Source: Hymenobacter negativus
GTDB lineage: Bacteria > Bacteroidota > Bacteroidia > Cytophagales > Hymenobacteraceae
Reading direction: 5' to 3'
DNA length: 64,000 nucleotides
Assembly: GCF_016056375.1 (NCBI RefSeq)
Contig: NZ_JAEDAE010000003.1
Span: forward strand, 434,001-498,000
Every line of letters starts with the position of its first letter. The stretch's first letter is position 1. A program made the position numbers and the translations under genes. The notes beneath the pieces were generated by a model, which worked only from the letters and a program-made list of their open reading frames with translations, did no database searches and had not been told where the DNA came from. Shown one piece after another: positions 1 to 8,307 of this stretch.

Positions 1-29
1 TATTTCCGGGCAGCTTTTTTTGCGGTTTA

Positions 30-47
30 CCCGAATTGTTATTCGGG
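30..47. other. Small perfect hairpin upstream of the SusC-like gene
   Basis: Arms CCCGAAT (30-36) and ATTCGGG (41-47) pair perfectly around a 4-base loop and are followed by T-rich sequence. It could be the terminator of a gene left of the window or a leader structure of the SusC-like gene. The T-run is broken, so the terminator reading is weak. Confidence 0.35.
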
Positions 48-82
48 GGTTTATTCATTTCTAACAGTTTACCCACTTTTCC

Positions 83-3000
83 ATGAAACACAAACTTATT
101 ACTCACTTAAGGTTGCTGCTCCTCTTTGCGGCGTGCCTCTATTCTGCCTCGGCCTGGGCCCAAAGCCGGGCCATCAGCGGCCGGGTGGTCGGGACCGATG
201 GCGGGGGCATTCCTGGCGTGACAGTGCTAGAGCAGGGCACCACCAACGGCATTAGCACCGGCGCCAATGGCGATTTCAGCCTGACTGTGCAGCCTAACGC
301 CACGCTGGTCATTAGCTCGGTAGGCTACAAGGCGCAGACGGTGGCCGTGGGCAGCCAAACCACGCTCAACGTCACGCTGGCCGCCAGCACCACCGAACTT
401 ACCGAAGCCATTGTGGTAGGCTACGGCACGCAGACCAAGGCTGATTTGACAGGCTCCGTGACGCAGCTCTCGGCCAAGGACGTGGAAAACCAGCCGGTGG
501 TGAGCTTCGAGCAGGCCATTCAGGGCCGGACGCCGGGCGTGGCCATCAGCCAGGGCTCGGGCAAGCTGGGCGCGGGCGTGCAGATTCGGGTGCGTGGCTC
601 GGCCTCGGTCACGGCTTCCAACCAGCCGCTGTATGTGATTGACGGCATTCCGGTGACTTCGCAGGACCAGTCGCAGGCCAACACCGACGGCGCCAACCCG
701 CTTGCCGACCTCAACCCGAATGATATCGAGAGCATCTCCATTCTTAAGGATGCCTCGTCGTCGGCCATCTACGGCTCGCGCGCCTCGAACGGCGTGGTGA
801 TTGTGACCACCAAAAAAGGCCGCCAGGGCCAGACCAAGGTGAACGTGGGCTACTACGTGGGCCGCAGCACGCCCACCCGCAAGCGGAAATTCCTGAATGC
901 TGCTCAATACAAGGAGCTGTTCAGTGAGTCCATTATCAATGCGGGCTACGTGGGAACGGGTGCCGACCAATACCCGGACGTGGCAGGGGTTTTCTCCGAT
1001 TTCGGCGGGATTGACTACAACTCGACATCCGATACGAACTGGGGCGACCAGGCTTTCCGCGACCACGGTTCGGTGAGCCAGTACGATTTGAGCGTGGCCG
1101 GCGGCGATGCCAAAACGCGCTTTTACCTCAGCGGCACGTTCAACGACCAGACGGGTATCATCATCGGCAACCGCTTCCGGCGGGGCAGCATCCGCCTCAA
1201 CCTCGACCACAGCATCTACGAAAAGCTGAAAGTGGGCATCAACCTCTCGCTCACTCGTTCGGTGAACGACCGGGTTTCGGACGACAACGCCTTTGCCAAC
1301 CCCCTGCAGCTGAACGCCCTGCCGCCCTTGCAGCCGGTGTACGACCCCACTTCGGGCAAACTGAACCCCAACACGCTCTACTACAACAACCTGCTTGACC
1401 AGCAGCTCGGCAGCAACCGCGCCGGTAACTTCCGCTCGTTCAGCACGGCCTTCCTGAGCTGGGAGCCGCTGAAGGGCCTGACGCTGCGCACCGAGGTAGG
1501 CGGCGACTTCCTAAATCTGAACGAGGACCTAGTGCGCGGCGCCGGCACGCAGGACGGCGGCTCGACCGGCTACGCCTACAGCGCCCAGACGCAGGTAATC
1601 AACTACACCACCAACAACACGGCCACCTACGGCTTCAACCTCGGCGATGACAACCGCTTTGAGGCCCTGGCCGGCTATTCCTACCAGCGCTCCGATACCA
1701 AGCTGACGGCTGCCGAAGGCCGCGGTTTCCCCACGCCGGAGTTTACGCGCATTGCCAGCGCCGCCGTGAAAACCAGCGGTAACCAGTCGTTTGGCACGGG
1801 CTTCTCGTTCATCTCCTACTTCGGCCGTCTCAACTATGCGTTCCGCAACAAGTTCCTTGTGTCGGGCAGCATCCGCCGCGATGGCTCGTCGCGTTTCGGC
1901 CAGGATAACCCGTATGGCACGTTTGGGGCCGGCTCGGTGGGTTACGTGGTTTCGGAAGAAAGCTTCCTGAAGGATAATTCGGTGGTGAGCTTCCTGAAGC
2001 TGCGCGCCAGCTACGGCCTCACCGGCAACGCCGAAATTGCCAACTTCGCTTCCCGCTCGCTGTTCGCCGCACTGCCTTATGCCGACCTGTCGGGCACGGC
2101 CCCGCTCAACACCCTGGGCAACCTCAACCTGACCTGGGAAAACACCAAGCAGGTGGACCTGGGGGTAGAATTCGCCTTCCTCAACAACCGCATCACGGGC
2201 GAAGCTGACGTGTACCAGAAAACCACTACCGGCCTGCTGCTCAACCGCCAGCTGCCCTACACCGGCGGCTACAGCATCATTACCGAGAACATCGGCTCGC
2301 TGCGTAACCGCGGTCTGGAACTGGCCCTGAATGGCCGCGTGCTCGACGGCGACTTCAAGCTGAGCGTGGGTGGCAACATCTCGTTCAACCGCAACATCAT
2401 CACCACGCTGAAGGATGAAATCATCCCCGGCGGCAACACGCTGAGCCGCGTGCGTCAGGGCGAGCCCATTGGTGTGTTCTGGGGCAAGAAATACGCTGGC
2501 GTCGACCCCGACAACGGCGATGCACTCTACTACACGGCCGACGGCTCGAAGACGAATGTTTACGCCAACGCAGTTGACCAGAAGCTAGGCAACCCGAACC
2601 CGAAATACACGGGCGGCGTCACGCTCAATATGTCTTACAAAGGCTTCGACCTGAGCGGCCTGGGCCAGTTTACCGTTGGCAACGACATTTATAACGGCGC
2701 GGGCATCTATCAGTCGGTAAACGGGGACTTCTTCGACAACCAGACCATCGACCAGCTCAACCGCTGGCAGAAAAAGGGCGACATCACCGACATTCCGCAG
2801 GCCCGCTTCGGCGAAGGCAACGGCACGGGCACCTCGTCGCGCTGGATTCAGGACGGCTCGTTCTTCCGCCTCAAAAACATCACCCTAGGCTACAACCTGC
2901 CTGCCGACCTAGTGAAGAAGGGTTACCTGCAATCGGTGCGCATCTACGTGACGGGCCAGAACCTGGCCACCTTCACCAAGTACACCGGGTACGACCCCGA

Positions 3001-3103
3001 AGTAGTATCGGGCCTCTACAATGCCAACACGGTGTTGGGCCACGATTTCTACACGCCACCATTGGCCAAAACCTTCCTGGCCGGTGTTAACCTGGGCTTT
3101 TAA
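83..3103 (+). CDS. SusC/RagA-type TonB-dependent outer-membrane transporter
   Basis: A 1006-residue SusC-family outer-membrane channel that should import an oligomeric nutrient using TonB energy. Residues 1-27 are a signal peptide ending in Ala-Trp-Ala-Gln. A carboxypeptidase-regulatory-like (CarboxypepD_reg) domain follows at about 30-110. The plug is at about 120-250 and has the SusC signatures PLYVIDGIPV and SILKDASSSAIYGSRASNG. The rest is a 22-strand barrel ending in the aromatic GVNLGF. Its length is normal for the family. The SusD gene starts 21 bases downstream, so the two form a pair. No glycosidase, sulfatase or sigma/anti-sigma gene lies beside them in the window, so the substrate cannot be named. 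The start is the only ATG that gives a complete signal peptide. Confidence 0.95.
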   Translation: MKHKLITHLRLLLLFAACLYSASAWAQSRAISGRVVGTDGGGIPGVTVLEQGTTNGISTGANGDFSLTVQPNATLVISSVGYKAQTVAVGSQTTLNVTLAASTTELTEAIVVGYGTQTKADLTGSVTQLSAKDVENQPVVSFEQAIQGRTPGVAISQGSGKLGAGVQIRVRGSASVTASNQPLYVIDGIPVTSQDQSQANTDGANPLADLNPNDIESISILKDASSSAIYGSRASNGVVIVTTKKGRQGQTKVNVGYYVGRSTPTRKRKFLNAAQYKELFSESIINAGYVGTGADQYPDVAGVFSDFGGIDYNSTSDTNWGDQAFRDHGSVSQYDLSVAGGDAKTRFYLSGTFNDQTGIIIGNRFRRGSIRLNLDHSIYEKLKVGINLSLTRSVNDRVSDDNAFANPLQLNALPPLQPVYDPTSGKLNPNTLYYNNLLDQQLGSNRAGNFRSFSTAFLSWEPLKGLTLRTEVGGDFLNLNEDLVRGAGTQDGGSTGYAYSAQTQVINYTTNNTATYGFNLGDDNRFEALAGYSYQRSDTKLTAAEGRGFPTPEFTRIASAAVKTSGNQSFGTGFSFISYFGRLNYAFRNKFLVSGSIRRDGSSRFGQDNPYGTFGAGSVGYVVSEESFLKDNSVVSFLKLRASYGLTGNAEIANFASRSLFAALPYADLSGTAPLNTLGNLNLTWENTKQVDLGVEFAFLNNRITGEADVYQKTTTGLLLNRQLPYTGGYSIITENIGSLRNRGLELALNGRVLDGDFKLSVGGNISFNRNIITTLKDEIIPGGNTLSRVRQGEPIGVFWGKKYAGVDPDNGDALYYTADGSKTNVYANAVDQKLGNPNPKYTGGVTLNMSYKGFDLSGLGQFTVGNDIYNGAGIYQSVNGDFFDNQTIDQLNRWQKKGDITDIPQARFGEGNGTGTSSRWIQDGSFFRLKNITLGYNLPADLVKKGYLQSVRIYVTGQNLATFTKYTGYDPEVVSGLYNANTVLGHDFYTPPLAKTFLAGVNLGF

Positions 3104-3124
3104 TCTTTTGACTTCCTCTCCAAT

Positions 3125-4543
3125 ATGAAACATACCTTTATTCGGCCAGCCGTGCTGGCCCTGGCCCTGGGGCTGAGCCTCACCGGCTGCAAAGACCCGC
3201 TGGACATTGCTCCGCAGCAGGGCATCGACGTATCGGTGGCTCTGAATACTCCCGAGAAAGTAGGTGGTGCGGTTGTCGGCATGTACGCCAAGCTCGACGA
3301 CCCACGCCTCTACGGTACCGACCTTATTCTGGTGCCCGAGCTCATTGGCCCCGAGAACTACATCCGCTGGGATGGCACGTTCACCAACTACCGCCAGATT
3401 GCCACCCGCTCGTCGTTCACCTCGCTGAATACCACCGCTGCCGGCATCTGGCAGCGGGCTTATGAGGACATCAACCAGGCCAACCTGGTGCTCAGCGCCC
3501 TGCCCGTGGTGACGAATGCCGACCTGAAAGCGCAGTACGAGGGCGAAGCTCGTTTCGTGCGCGGCCTATTGTATTTCGATTTGGTCCGGCTCTACGGCCA
3601 GCAGTACCAGCCCGGCACCGCGAATGCGCAATTGGGCGTGCCCATCACGCTCGCGGCCAACACGACCGTCGACCAGGCCACCGTGAAGCTACCCCGCGCT
3701 ACCGTGGCGCAGGTCTATACCCAGGTAATTAATGACCTGACCATAGCCATGCAGAAGCTGCCCGAAAGCAACGGCACCCGCGCCACCACCTACGCCGCCG
3801 AGGCGCTGCTGGCCCGCGTGTACTTGCAGCAAAGCAACTTCGCAGACGCCCGCACTGCCGCTGATGACGTCATCACCCACAGCGGGAAGTCGTTGGCGGG
3901 CTCGGTGGCTGCCATCTTCGCCAACCGCAACGGCAGCGAAACATTGTTTGAGCTTCAGCAAAACGACCAGAACAACGCCGGCACATCCAACGACGGCCTG
4001 GCCACCTACTTCGCCAGCGACGGCGGCGTGGGCCGGGGCGATGTGCGCATTCTGCCGGCTTTCTCCACTCAGTACGAGGACAGCGACGCGCGCGGCACCG
4101 ACTCGCTGGCGGCTTCGGCCACGCGCAAGCTCATTTACCTCGGCGATGGAGCCCGGCCCGGCCGGTTGCGCAGCATCAAGTACCGCACCTATGGCCAGAA
4201 TATTCCCATCATTCGTCTGGCCGAGATGTACCTCATCCGGGCCGAAGCCGATGTGCGGGCCGGCAACACCGCCGATGCCCTGGCCGACGTAAACCGCATC
4301 CGGACGCGGTCGGGCGCTACCCCGCTCACCACCGTTACGCTCGAAGATGTGCTGCATGAACGCCAGCTGGAACTGGCCTTCGAAGGCTTCCACATCTACG
4401 ACCTCAAGCGGACCAACGCGGTTATCGTTCCGGCTGCCGGCACCACGCCGGCCGTGAATGCCAACGACCCCAAGCTGATTCTGCCCATCCCGCAGCACGA
4501 CATTAACCTGAACGAGCTGCTGGTGCAAAACCCCGGCTTCTAA
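3125..4543 (+). CDS. SusD/RagB-family surface lipoprotein
   Basis: A 472-residue SusD-type nutrient-binding lipoprotein that forms the lid on the SusC channel at the cell surface. The lipobox LTGC places the lipidated cysteine at residue 22. The TPR-rich N-terminal part (about 50-250) and the C-terminal motifs YLIRAEADVRAG, DVNRIRTRSGA and ERQLELAFEGFHIYDLKR are typical of RagB/SusD. It ends in LLVQNPGF. At 472 residues it is at the short end of the family. It is co-transcribed with the SusC gene (21-base gap) and followed by a strong terminator. The ligand is unknown because no degradative enzyme sits next to it. Confidence 0.94.
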   Translation: MKHTFIRPAVLALALGLSLTGCKDPLDIAPQQGIDVSVALNTPEKVGGAVVGMYAKLDDPRLYGTDLILVPELIGPENYIRWDGTFTNYRQIATRSSFTSLNTTAAGIWQRAYEDINQANLVLSALPVVTNADLKAQYEGEARFVRGLLYFDLVRLYGQQYQPGTANAQLGVPITLAANTTVDQATVKLPRATVAQVYTQVINDLTIAMQKLPESNGTRATTYAAEALLARVYLQQSNFADARTAADDVITHSGKSLAGSVAAIFANRNGSETLFELQQNDQNNAGTSNDGLATYFASDGGVGRGDVRILPAFSTQYEDSDARGTDSLAASATRKLIYLGDGARPGRLRSIKYRTYGQNIPIIRLAEMYLIRAEADVRAGNTADALADVNRIRTRSGATPLTTVTLEDVLHERQLELAFEGFHIYDLKRTNAVIVPAAGTTPAVNANDPKLILPIPQHDINLNELLVQNPGF

Positions 4544-4562
4544 TTTCGCGTTGCTGACAAAT

Positions 4563-4598
4563 AAAAGCCCGCTCCAACGCATTGGAGCGGGCTTTTTT
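4563..4598. terminator. Bidirectional Rho-independent terminator between SusD and SPFH genes
   Basis: A 15-bp stem (4563-4577 with 4582-4596) and a 4-base loop, with A-run on the left and T-run on the right. It can end both the rightward SusCD transcript and the leftward SPFH gene. Confidence 0.9.
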
Positions 4599-4615
4599 GT
4601 GCAAGCGTAAAACCG

Positions 4616-5527
4616 TTATTTGTCGCCAATCAGCAGTTGCGGCGCCGCACCACGCCCGCCGCCCATGATGATGACCTTGGCATTGGGTGAAGTGGCAATG
4701 GCCTGGTTGGCCTTGATGGTTTCGTACTGCAGGAGCTTGTCGCTCAGCTCGGTGTTTACGATGCGCTGATAATCGGCAATGCCCTGGGCTTCTACGCGCT
4801 TGCGCTCGGCTTCCTGCTTTTCCTTTTGCAGCACAAACTGCATTTTCTGGGCATCCTGCTCGGCCGAAATCTTGCTTTCGATGCTACGCTTCACCGACTC
4901 GGGCAGCTGGATGTTGCGGATGAGCAGCTGGTCGAGCTGTAGACCATTGGTGCGGAAATCCTTCTCGATGGCGGCCAGAATCCGGGCTTGAAATTCTTCG
5001 CGACGCGTGGAGTAAAGTGCCACGGCATCATAGTAAACCGCATTATCCCGGATGCGGGTGCGCGAAATGGACCGCACAATTTTGTCCTGATAATCCTCGC
5101 CGATGGTGGCCAGAATGTGCGGGGCCTGCGCCGGCACCACGTGGTAGAGCACGGTGAGGTCAATCACCACTTCCAGCCCATCGGCCGAGAGCACCCGGAT
5201 GGCGTCGTCGCCCGACTGCTGGCCCTCGCCGTGCTGCGCCGACATGGTGTAGTTCTGCGTCCGGGTGTCGAAGCGCGTCACGTCCACCAATGGGTTCACC
5301 ACGCTCAGGCCGGGTTGCAGCACGCGCTTTTGCACCTGCCCAAACAGCGTTTGCACGCCCACTTGGCCCACGCCCACCTGCACCACTGTGCTCAGGGCCA
5401 GCCCCAGAATCAGAAACACGCCGCCGAGGAAAACCAGGCCGCCGCGCAGCCGCTCCAGCCGCTCAGAGAAGCGGGAGGCATTCAGCCCCAGCACCAGAAT
5501 GATAAAACCAAGAATGCTGAGAAACAT
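4616..5527 (-). CDS. SPFH/prohibitin-family membrane protein
   Basis: A 303-residue protein of the SPFH (stomatin/prohibitin/flotillin/HflK) superfamily, which forms large membrane-anchored oligomeric scaffolds. Hydrophobic segments lie at about 2-20 and 30-50. The SPFH domain (about 50-230) contains VQTLFGQVQKRVLQPGLSVVNP, shown here in part as GLSVVNPLVDV. It is followed by a charged coiled coil rich in Glu, Lys and Gln (about 225-270, EQDAQKMQFVLQKEKQEAER). The C-terminus is Gly-rich. The gene lies 33 bases downstream of the 154-residue acidic protein and is probably co-transcribed with it. Prohibitin-type homologues often modulate membrane proteases, but no FtsH gene is visible here. The precise role is unknown. 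Confidence 0.88.
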   Translation of the reverse strand: MFLSILGFIILVLGLNASRFSERLERLRGGLVFLGGVFLILGLALSTVVQVGVGQVGVQTLFGQVQKRVLQPGLSVVNPLVDVTRFDTRTQNYTMSAQHGEGQQSGDDAIRVLSADGLEVVIDLTVLYHVVPAQAPHILATIGEDYQDKIVRSISRTRIRDNAVYYDAVALYSTRREEFQARILAAIEKDFRTNGLQLDQLLIRNIQLPESVKRSIESKISAEQDAQKMQFVLQKEKQEAERKRVEAQGIADYQRIVNTELSDKLLQYETIKANQAIATSPNAKVIIMGGGRGAAPQLLIGDK

Positions 5528-5560
5528 GAGAAAGCAGGATTTGGGGTTGGCAGCTTAAGT

Positions 5561-6025
5561 TTACTCGTCCTCGTCGGAACCAAAGTCCAGGGTGCGGGCC
5601 AGGTCCACGCCTTCCTGCGCTATTTCTTCCAGCAGCTCGGGCGCGTCGGCATCCAGCGTGCGGCCGAAGAGGTTGAGCAGCTCTTCGCCTTCTTCGTTCA
5701 CGTACAGATTCTCATAAAGCCGGTCAAACAGGCGCGCCTCGCGGCCGATGATGCGGTCGATGTCGTCGGGTGAGCGGGCTTCGTTCAGGGCGCGGTGCAG
5801 CACGTCAAGTACCTGCCGGCTTTCGTCGTGGTCGCCCAACTCCGATACCAGCTTGAGCAGGCTCATGGCCAGGCCCAGCCGCACCTGCTCAAACCGGAAG
5901 GATAGCTGCGCGGGTGGGGCTTTGCGCAGCAGGTCGTAGGCCTGCAAAGCATTGGGGGTGAGGTAATACTTCACGTCGTTGGGCGCGGTGAAGGATAGGT
6001 GCAGCAGTTGTTCGTAAGGCGTCAT
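5561..6025 (-). CDS. Conserved-looking acidic helical protein of unknown function
   Basis: A 154-residue soluble protein that I do not recognise. It has no signal peptide or membrane segment. It is predicted helical, rich in Leu, Glu and Asp, and ends in the very acidic tail FGSDEDE. The sequence is well balanced in composition and reads as a real gene, unlike the overlapping frames. It starts with ATG at 6025 and is followed 33 bases later by the SPFH gene on the same strand, so the two are likely one operon. An adaptor or partner of the SPFH scaffold is possible, but this is inference from position only. Confidence 0.8.
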   Translation of the reverse strand: MTPYEQLLHLSFTAPNDVKYYLTPNALQAYDLLRKAPPAQLSFRFEQVRLGLAMSLLKLVSELGDHDESRQVLDVLHRALNEARSPDDIDRIIGREARLFDRLYENLYVNEEGEELLNLFGRTLDADAPELLEEIAQEGVDLARTLDFGSDEDE

Positions 6026-6162
6026 AAAGCGAAGGCGGAATCCGGGACCGAAACACGGCTCGGCACGGTGCGTAAGCAGAAAGCCGAAAGGTACATGCGG
6101 ATAGCAGCCCAGGTGCTGAATCGGCGCGTTTGGCTCATTATTACACCCTCAGCTTTTTTTCG

Positions 6163-6399
6163 ATGACACACAAATCCAAATGGCTGATTTTTGCCCCGCT
6201 GGGGCTGGCCACTATTGGCGCGGGGGCCAGTATGGTGCACTGGGCCGGCAGCCTTAAAGAACAGCGCCAACCCGCTTCTAGGTGGATAATGGCCGGCACG
6301 GCGGCTCTGGTCGTGCTCAACTCCGGCCTCAGTCTGTTTGGACGCGGCGTGGTAGAGAAAGTGCTGCACGAGCTGCGCGAAAAACCCGGCGGTGAGTAA
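6163..6399 (+). CDS. Small two-helix membrane protein
   Basis: A 78-residue protein starting at ATG 6163. An in-frame TTG at 6130 would add 11 residues with no membrane or signal feature, so the ATG is preferred. Two hydrophobic segments, at about 6-26 and 41-60, are separated by a short charged loop (SLKEQRQPASR). The C-terminus is charged. I do not recognise the family; it is a simple integral membrane protein. It is divergent from the 154-residue/SPFH operon and followed by a terminator. Confidence 0.68.
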   Translation: MTHKSKWLIFAPLGLATIGAGASMVHWAGSLKEQRQPASRWIMAGTAALVVLNSGLSLFGRGVVEKVLHELREKPGGE

Positions 6400-6431
6400 T
6401 CCCCCGCAGGCCTTCGCACCAGGGCAAGAAA

Positions 6432-6455
6432 AAACCCCGACCTAAGCCGGGGTTT
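6432..6455. terminator. Rho-independent terminator between convergent genes
   Basis: Arms AAACCCCG (6432-6439) and CGGGGTTT (6448-6455) form a stem between the rightward small membrane protein gene and the leftward Lys/Thr-rich gene. A and T runs on either side suit both directions. Confidence 0.75.
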
Positions 6456-6495
6456 CTCTTGCTGGAAAGCGGAAAGGAACAGCTCTTGGAAAGGA

Positions 6496-6804
6496 CTATT
6501 CGGTTTTGGCTTCCATTTTTTCGGTGCCTTCTTTGGTCTTGGCGCTCACTTTGTTGGCACCGTGCTTCACGGCGTGACCGGTTTTCTTGGCACCGCGCTT
6601 GATGGCGCTACCCGTTTTGTGGGCCACGTTGCCGGCGGCATCTTTCGTGTTTTCGAGGGCCTGGCCAACGTTGGTTTTGCCGGTTTTGGTTACCACTTTG
6701 GTGGTGCCGTTGTCGCGGGTCTTAACTTCCGTGGTAGGAGTGGTTTGCGCATAAGCAGTAGTAGCAAAAGCGGAAAGGGCGAGCAACAGGGTTACTTTTT
6801 TCAT
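6496..6804 (-). CDS. Small exported Lys/Thr-rich protein
   Basis: A 102-residue protein starting at the ATG at 6804, which gives a clean signal peptide (MKKVTLLLALSAFATTAYAQ). The upstream in-frame ATG at 6870 would bury this signal behind 22 residues and is rejected. The mature part is highly basic and repetitive, with Lys-Thr, Ala-Lys and Gly-Ala patches such as KTGSAIKRGAKKTGHAVKHG. Helical repeats of this kind resemble LEA-like or histone-H1-like low-complexity proteins. The function is unknown. A role in binding anionic envelope material would fit the charge but is speculation. Confidence 0.72.
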   Translation of the reverse strand: MKKVTLLLALSAFATTAYAQTTPTTEVKTRDNGTTKVVTKTGKTNVGQALENTKDAAGNVAHKTGSAIKRGAKKTGHAVKHGANKVSAKTKEGTEKMEAKTE

Positions 6805-6919
6805 GGGGTCAAAAGAAGAAAAAGGGTTATGAGGGCTTTGTACGCTCCCTATTGGCAAAGGTTGGTGCAAGGAGCGTGCCGCAGTCGGCCCGGCGGCTGA
6901 AAACTGGGTTTCAGCGGCT

Positions 6920-8179
6920 TCAAGGCAGTAGTAATGAGCTGTCGCCGTAGCTCAGAAACCGGTAGTCGTGGTTCAGGGCGTGCTCATACATTGCCCGCCA
7001 GTTTGGCCCCAGCAGCGCCGCTACCAGCAGCAGCAAGGTGCTTTCCGGCTGATGAAAATTGGTAATCAGCCCATCGGCCAGCCGGAATTCATAGCCCGGC
7101 GCAATCAGCAGCCGCGTGCTGGCTTGCAGCGTATCGGTGCCCGTGGCTTCGAGGTGCTGGAGCAGGGCCGTCAGGGCCATTTCGGGGCTGATGCGGGCCG
7201 CCACCTCGGCCATTTCGTAGGGTTGCCATTGCGATACCAGCAGTTCGGCTACGGCGGGCGCGGCTGGCTCCGTGATTTCATTTGCGGAGTGCAGCAGGCC
7301 TACGCCCAGCCAGTACAGCGTTTCCAGGGTGCGTAGGCTGGTGGTGCCTACTGCGATTACCGGCCGGGGCCGGTGGGCGAGCAACTGGCGCAGCAGCCCG
7401 GCCGTGACCAGAATGGGCTCGGTGTGCATGGGGTGGCCGGCCATGTGGTCGGCCTTCACCGGCTGGAAGGTGCCCGCGCCCACGTGCAGCGTAACGTGGC
7501 CCGTCGAAAAGCCTTTTTCCTGTAGCTCAGCCAGTATTTCGGGGGTAAAGTGCAGGCCGGCAGTGGGGGCCGCCACGGCTCCTTCGGCGGCGGCGTACAC
7601 GGTCTGGTAGCGCACGGCATCCGTGGCCGTATCGGGGCGGTCTATGTAAGGGGGCAGGGGCAAATGGCCGGCCGCACGCAGCACTTCGGCAAAGGGCAGC
7701 TCGGCCGGCTCCCAGCGGAAGTCAATCAGCGCCGTGCCTGCTTCCTGTAGCCGGCGTTCGGCATGCAGTGTGGCGGGCTGACCGTCGGCAGAAGTGAAAT
7801 CCAAGGTTACCGGGCCTTCTTTCCAGCGGCGGCCGTTGCCCACCAGGCAGCGCCAGGTGCAATTGCCGGTTTGCTGCAAGGCCAGCTCCAGGCTGCGGTG
7901 CGGGGCCACGGGCTCCAGGCAAAACAGTTCGACCTGGCCCCCGGTGGGCCGGCGGGCCAGCAGCCGCGCGCGCACCACGCGGGTGTCGTTGAAAACGAGG
8001 AGGGCACCGGCCGGCAGCTCGCTGGGCAGGTCGCGGAAGTTTTTATCGGTGAGCTGGCCGTGGCGGCTCACCAGCAGCTTGCTGGCGGCGCGGTCGGGGA
8101 GGGGTTCCGGCGCGATGCGCTCGGCAGGCAGCGGATACGTGAAATCGTGGATGGAAAGCTGGCGCGGGTCGGGGTTCAT
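6920..8179 (-). CDS. queA: S-adenosylmethionine:tRNA ribosyltransferase-isomerase QueA
   Basis: A 419-residue QueA, the cytoplasmic enzyme that moves the ribosyl part of S-adenosylmethionine onto 7-aminomethyl-7-deazaguanine in tRNA to make epoxyqueuosine at the wobble position. Family motifs are clear: DFTYPLPAERIAPEPLPDR at the N-terminus, LLVFNDTRVVRARL, the GAVAAPTAGLHFT motif, HVGAGTFQPVKADHMAGHPMH, VIAVGTTSLRTLE and the C-terminal NFHQPESTLLLLVAALLG. It is longer than the roughly 350-residue enterobacterial form. No tgt or other queuosine gene lies nearby in this window. Confidence 0.96.
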   Translation of the reverse strand: MNPDPRQLSIHDFTYPLPAERIAPEPLPDRAASKLLVSRHGQLTDKNFRDLPSELPAGALLVFNDTRVVRARLLARRPTGGQVELFCLEPVAPHRSLELALQQTGNCTWRCLVGNGRRWKEGPVTLDFTSADGQPATLHAERRLQEAGTALIDFRWEPAELPFAEVLRAAGHLPLPPYIDRPDTATDAVRYQTVYAAAEGAVAAPTAGLHFTPEILAELQEKGFSTGHVTLHVGAGTFQPVKADHMAGHPMHTEPILVTAGLLRQLLAHRPRPVIAVGTTSLRTLETLYWLGVGLLHSANEITEPAAPAVAELLVSQWQPYEMAEVAARISPEMALTALLQHLEATGTDTLQASTRLLIAPGYEFRLADGLITNFHQPESTLLLLVAALLGPNWRAMYEHALNHDYRFLSYGDSSLLLP

Positions 8180-8232
8180 CCCGCAAAGGTCGTGACACAG
8201 CGCGGGCTAATCCATAGGCGCCAGCAGCTTCA

Positions 8233-8296
8233 GCTTGCGACAAATGGAGCTGGTAGTACGCCTGCAACAATCGAATGGGCTGCGCTCGTCGCAAGC
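8233..8296. repeat. Inverted repeat between queA and the methyltransferase gene
   Basis: Perfect 9-base arms GCTTGCGAC (8233-8241) and GTCGCAAGC (8288-8296) are separated by 46 bases in the 128-base gap. The stop codon of the leftward methyltransferase gene (TAG, 8308-8310) lies just beyond it in a GTAGCAC context. Its origin is uncertain; it may be a decayed copy of a dispersed palindrome. Confidence 0.45.
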
Positions 8297-8307
8297 GGCG
8301 GCATGTG

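Noticed and set aside
227-1210. 327-codon minus-strand frame opposite the SusC gene
   Set aside because: Shadow of the SusC coding frame with typical shadow composition.
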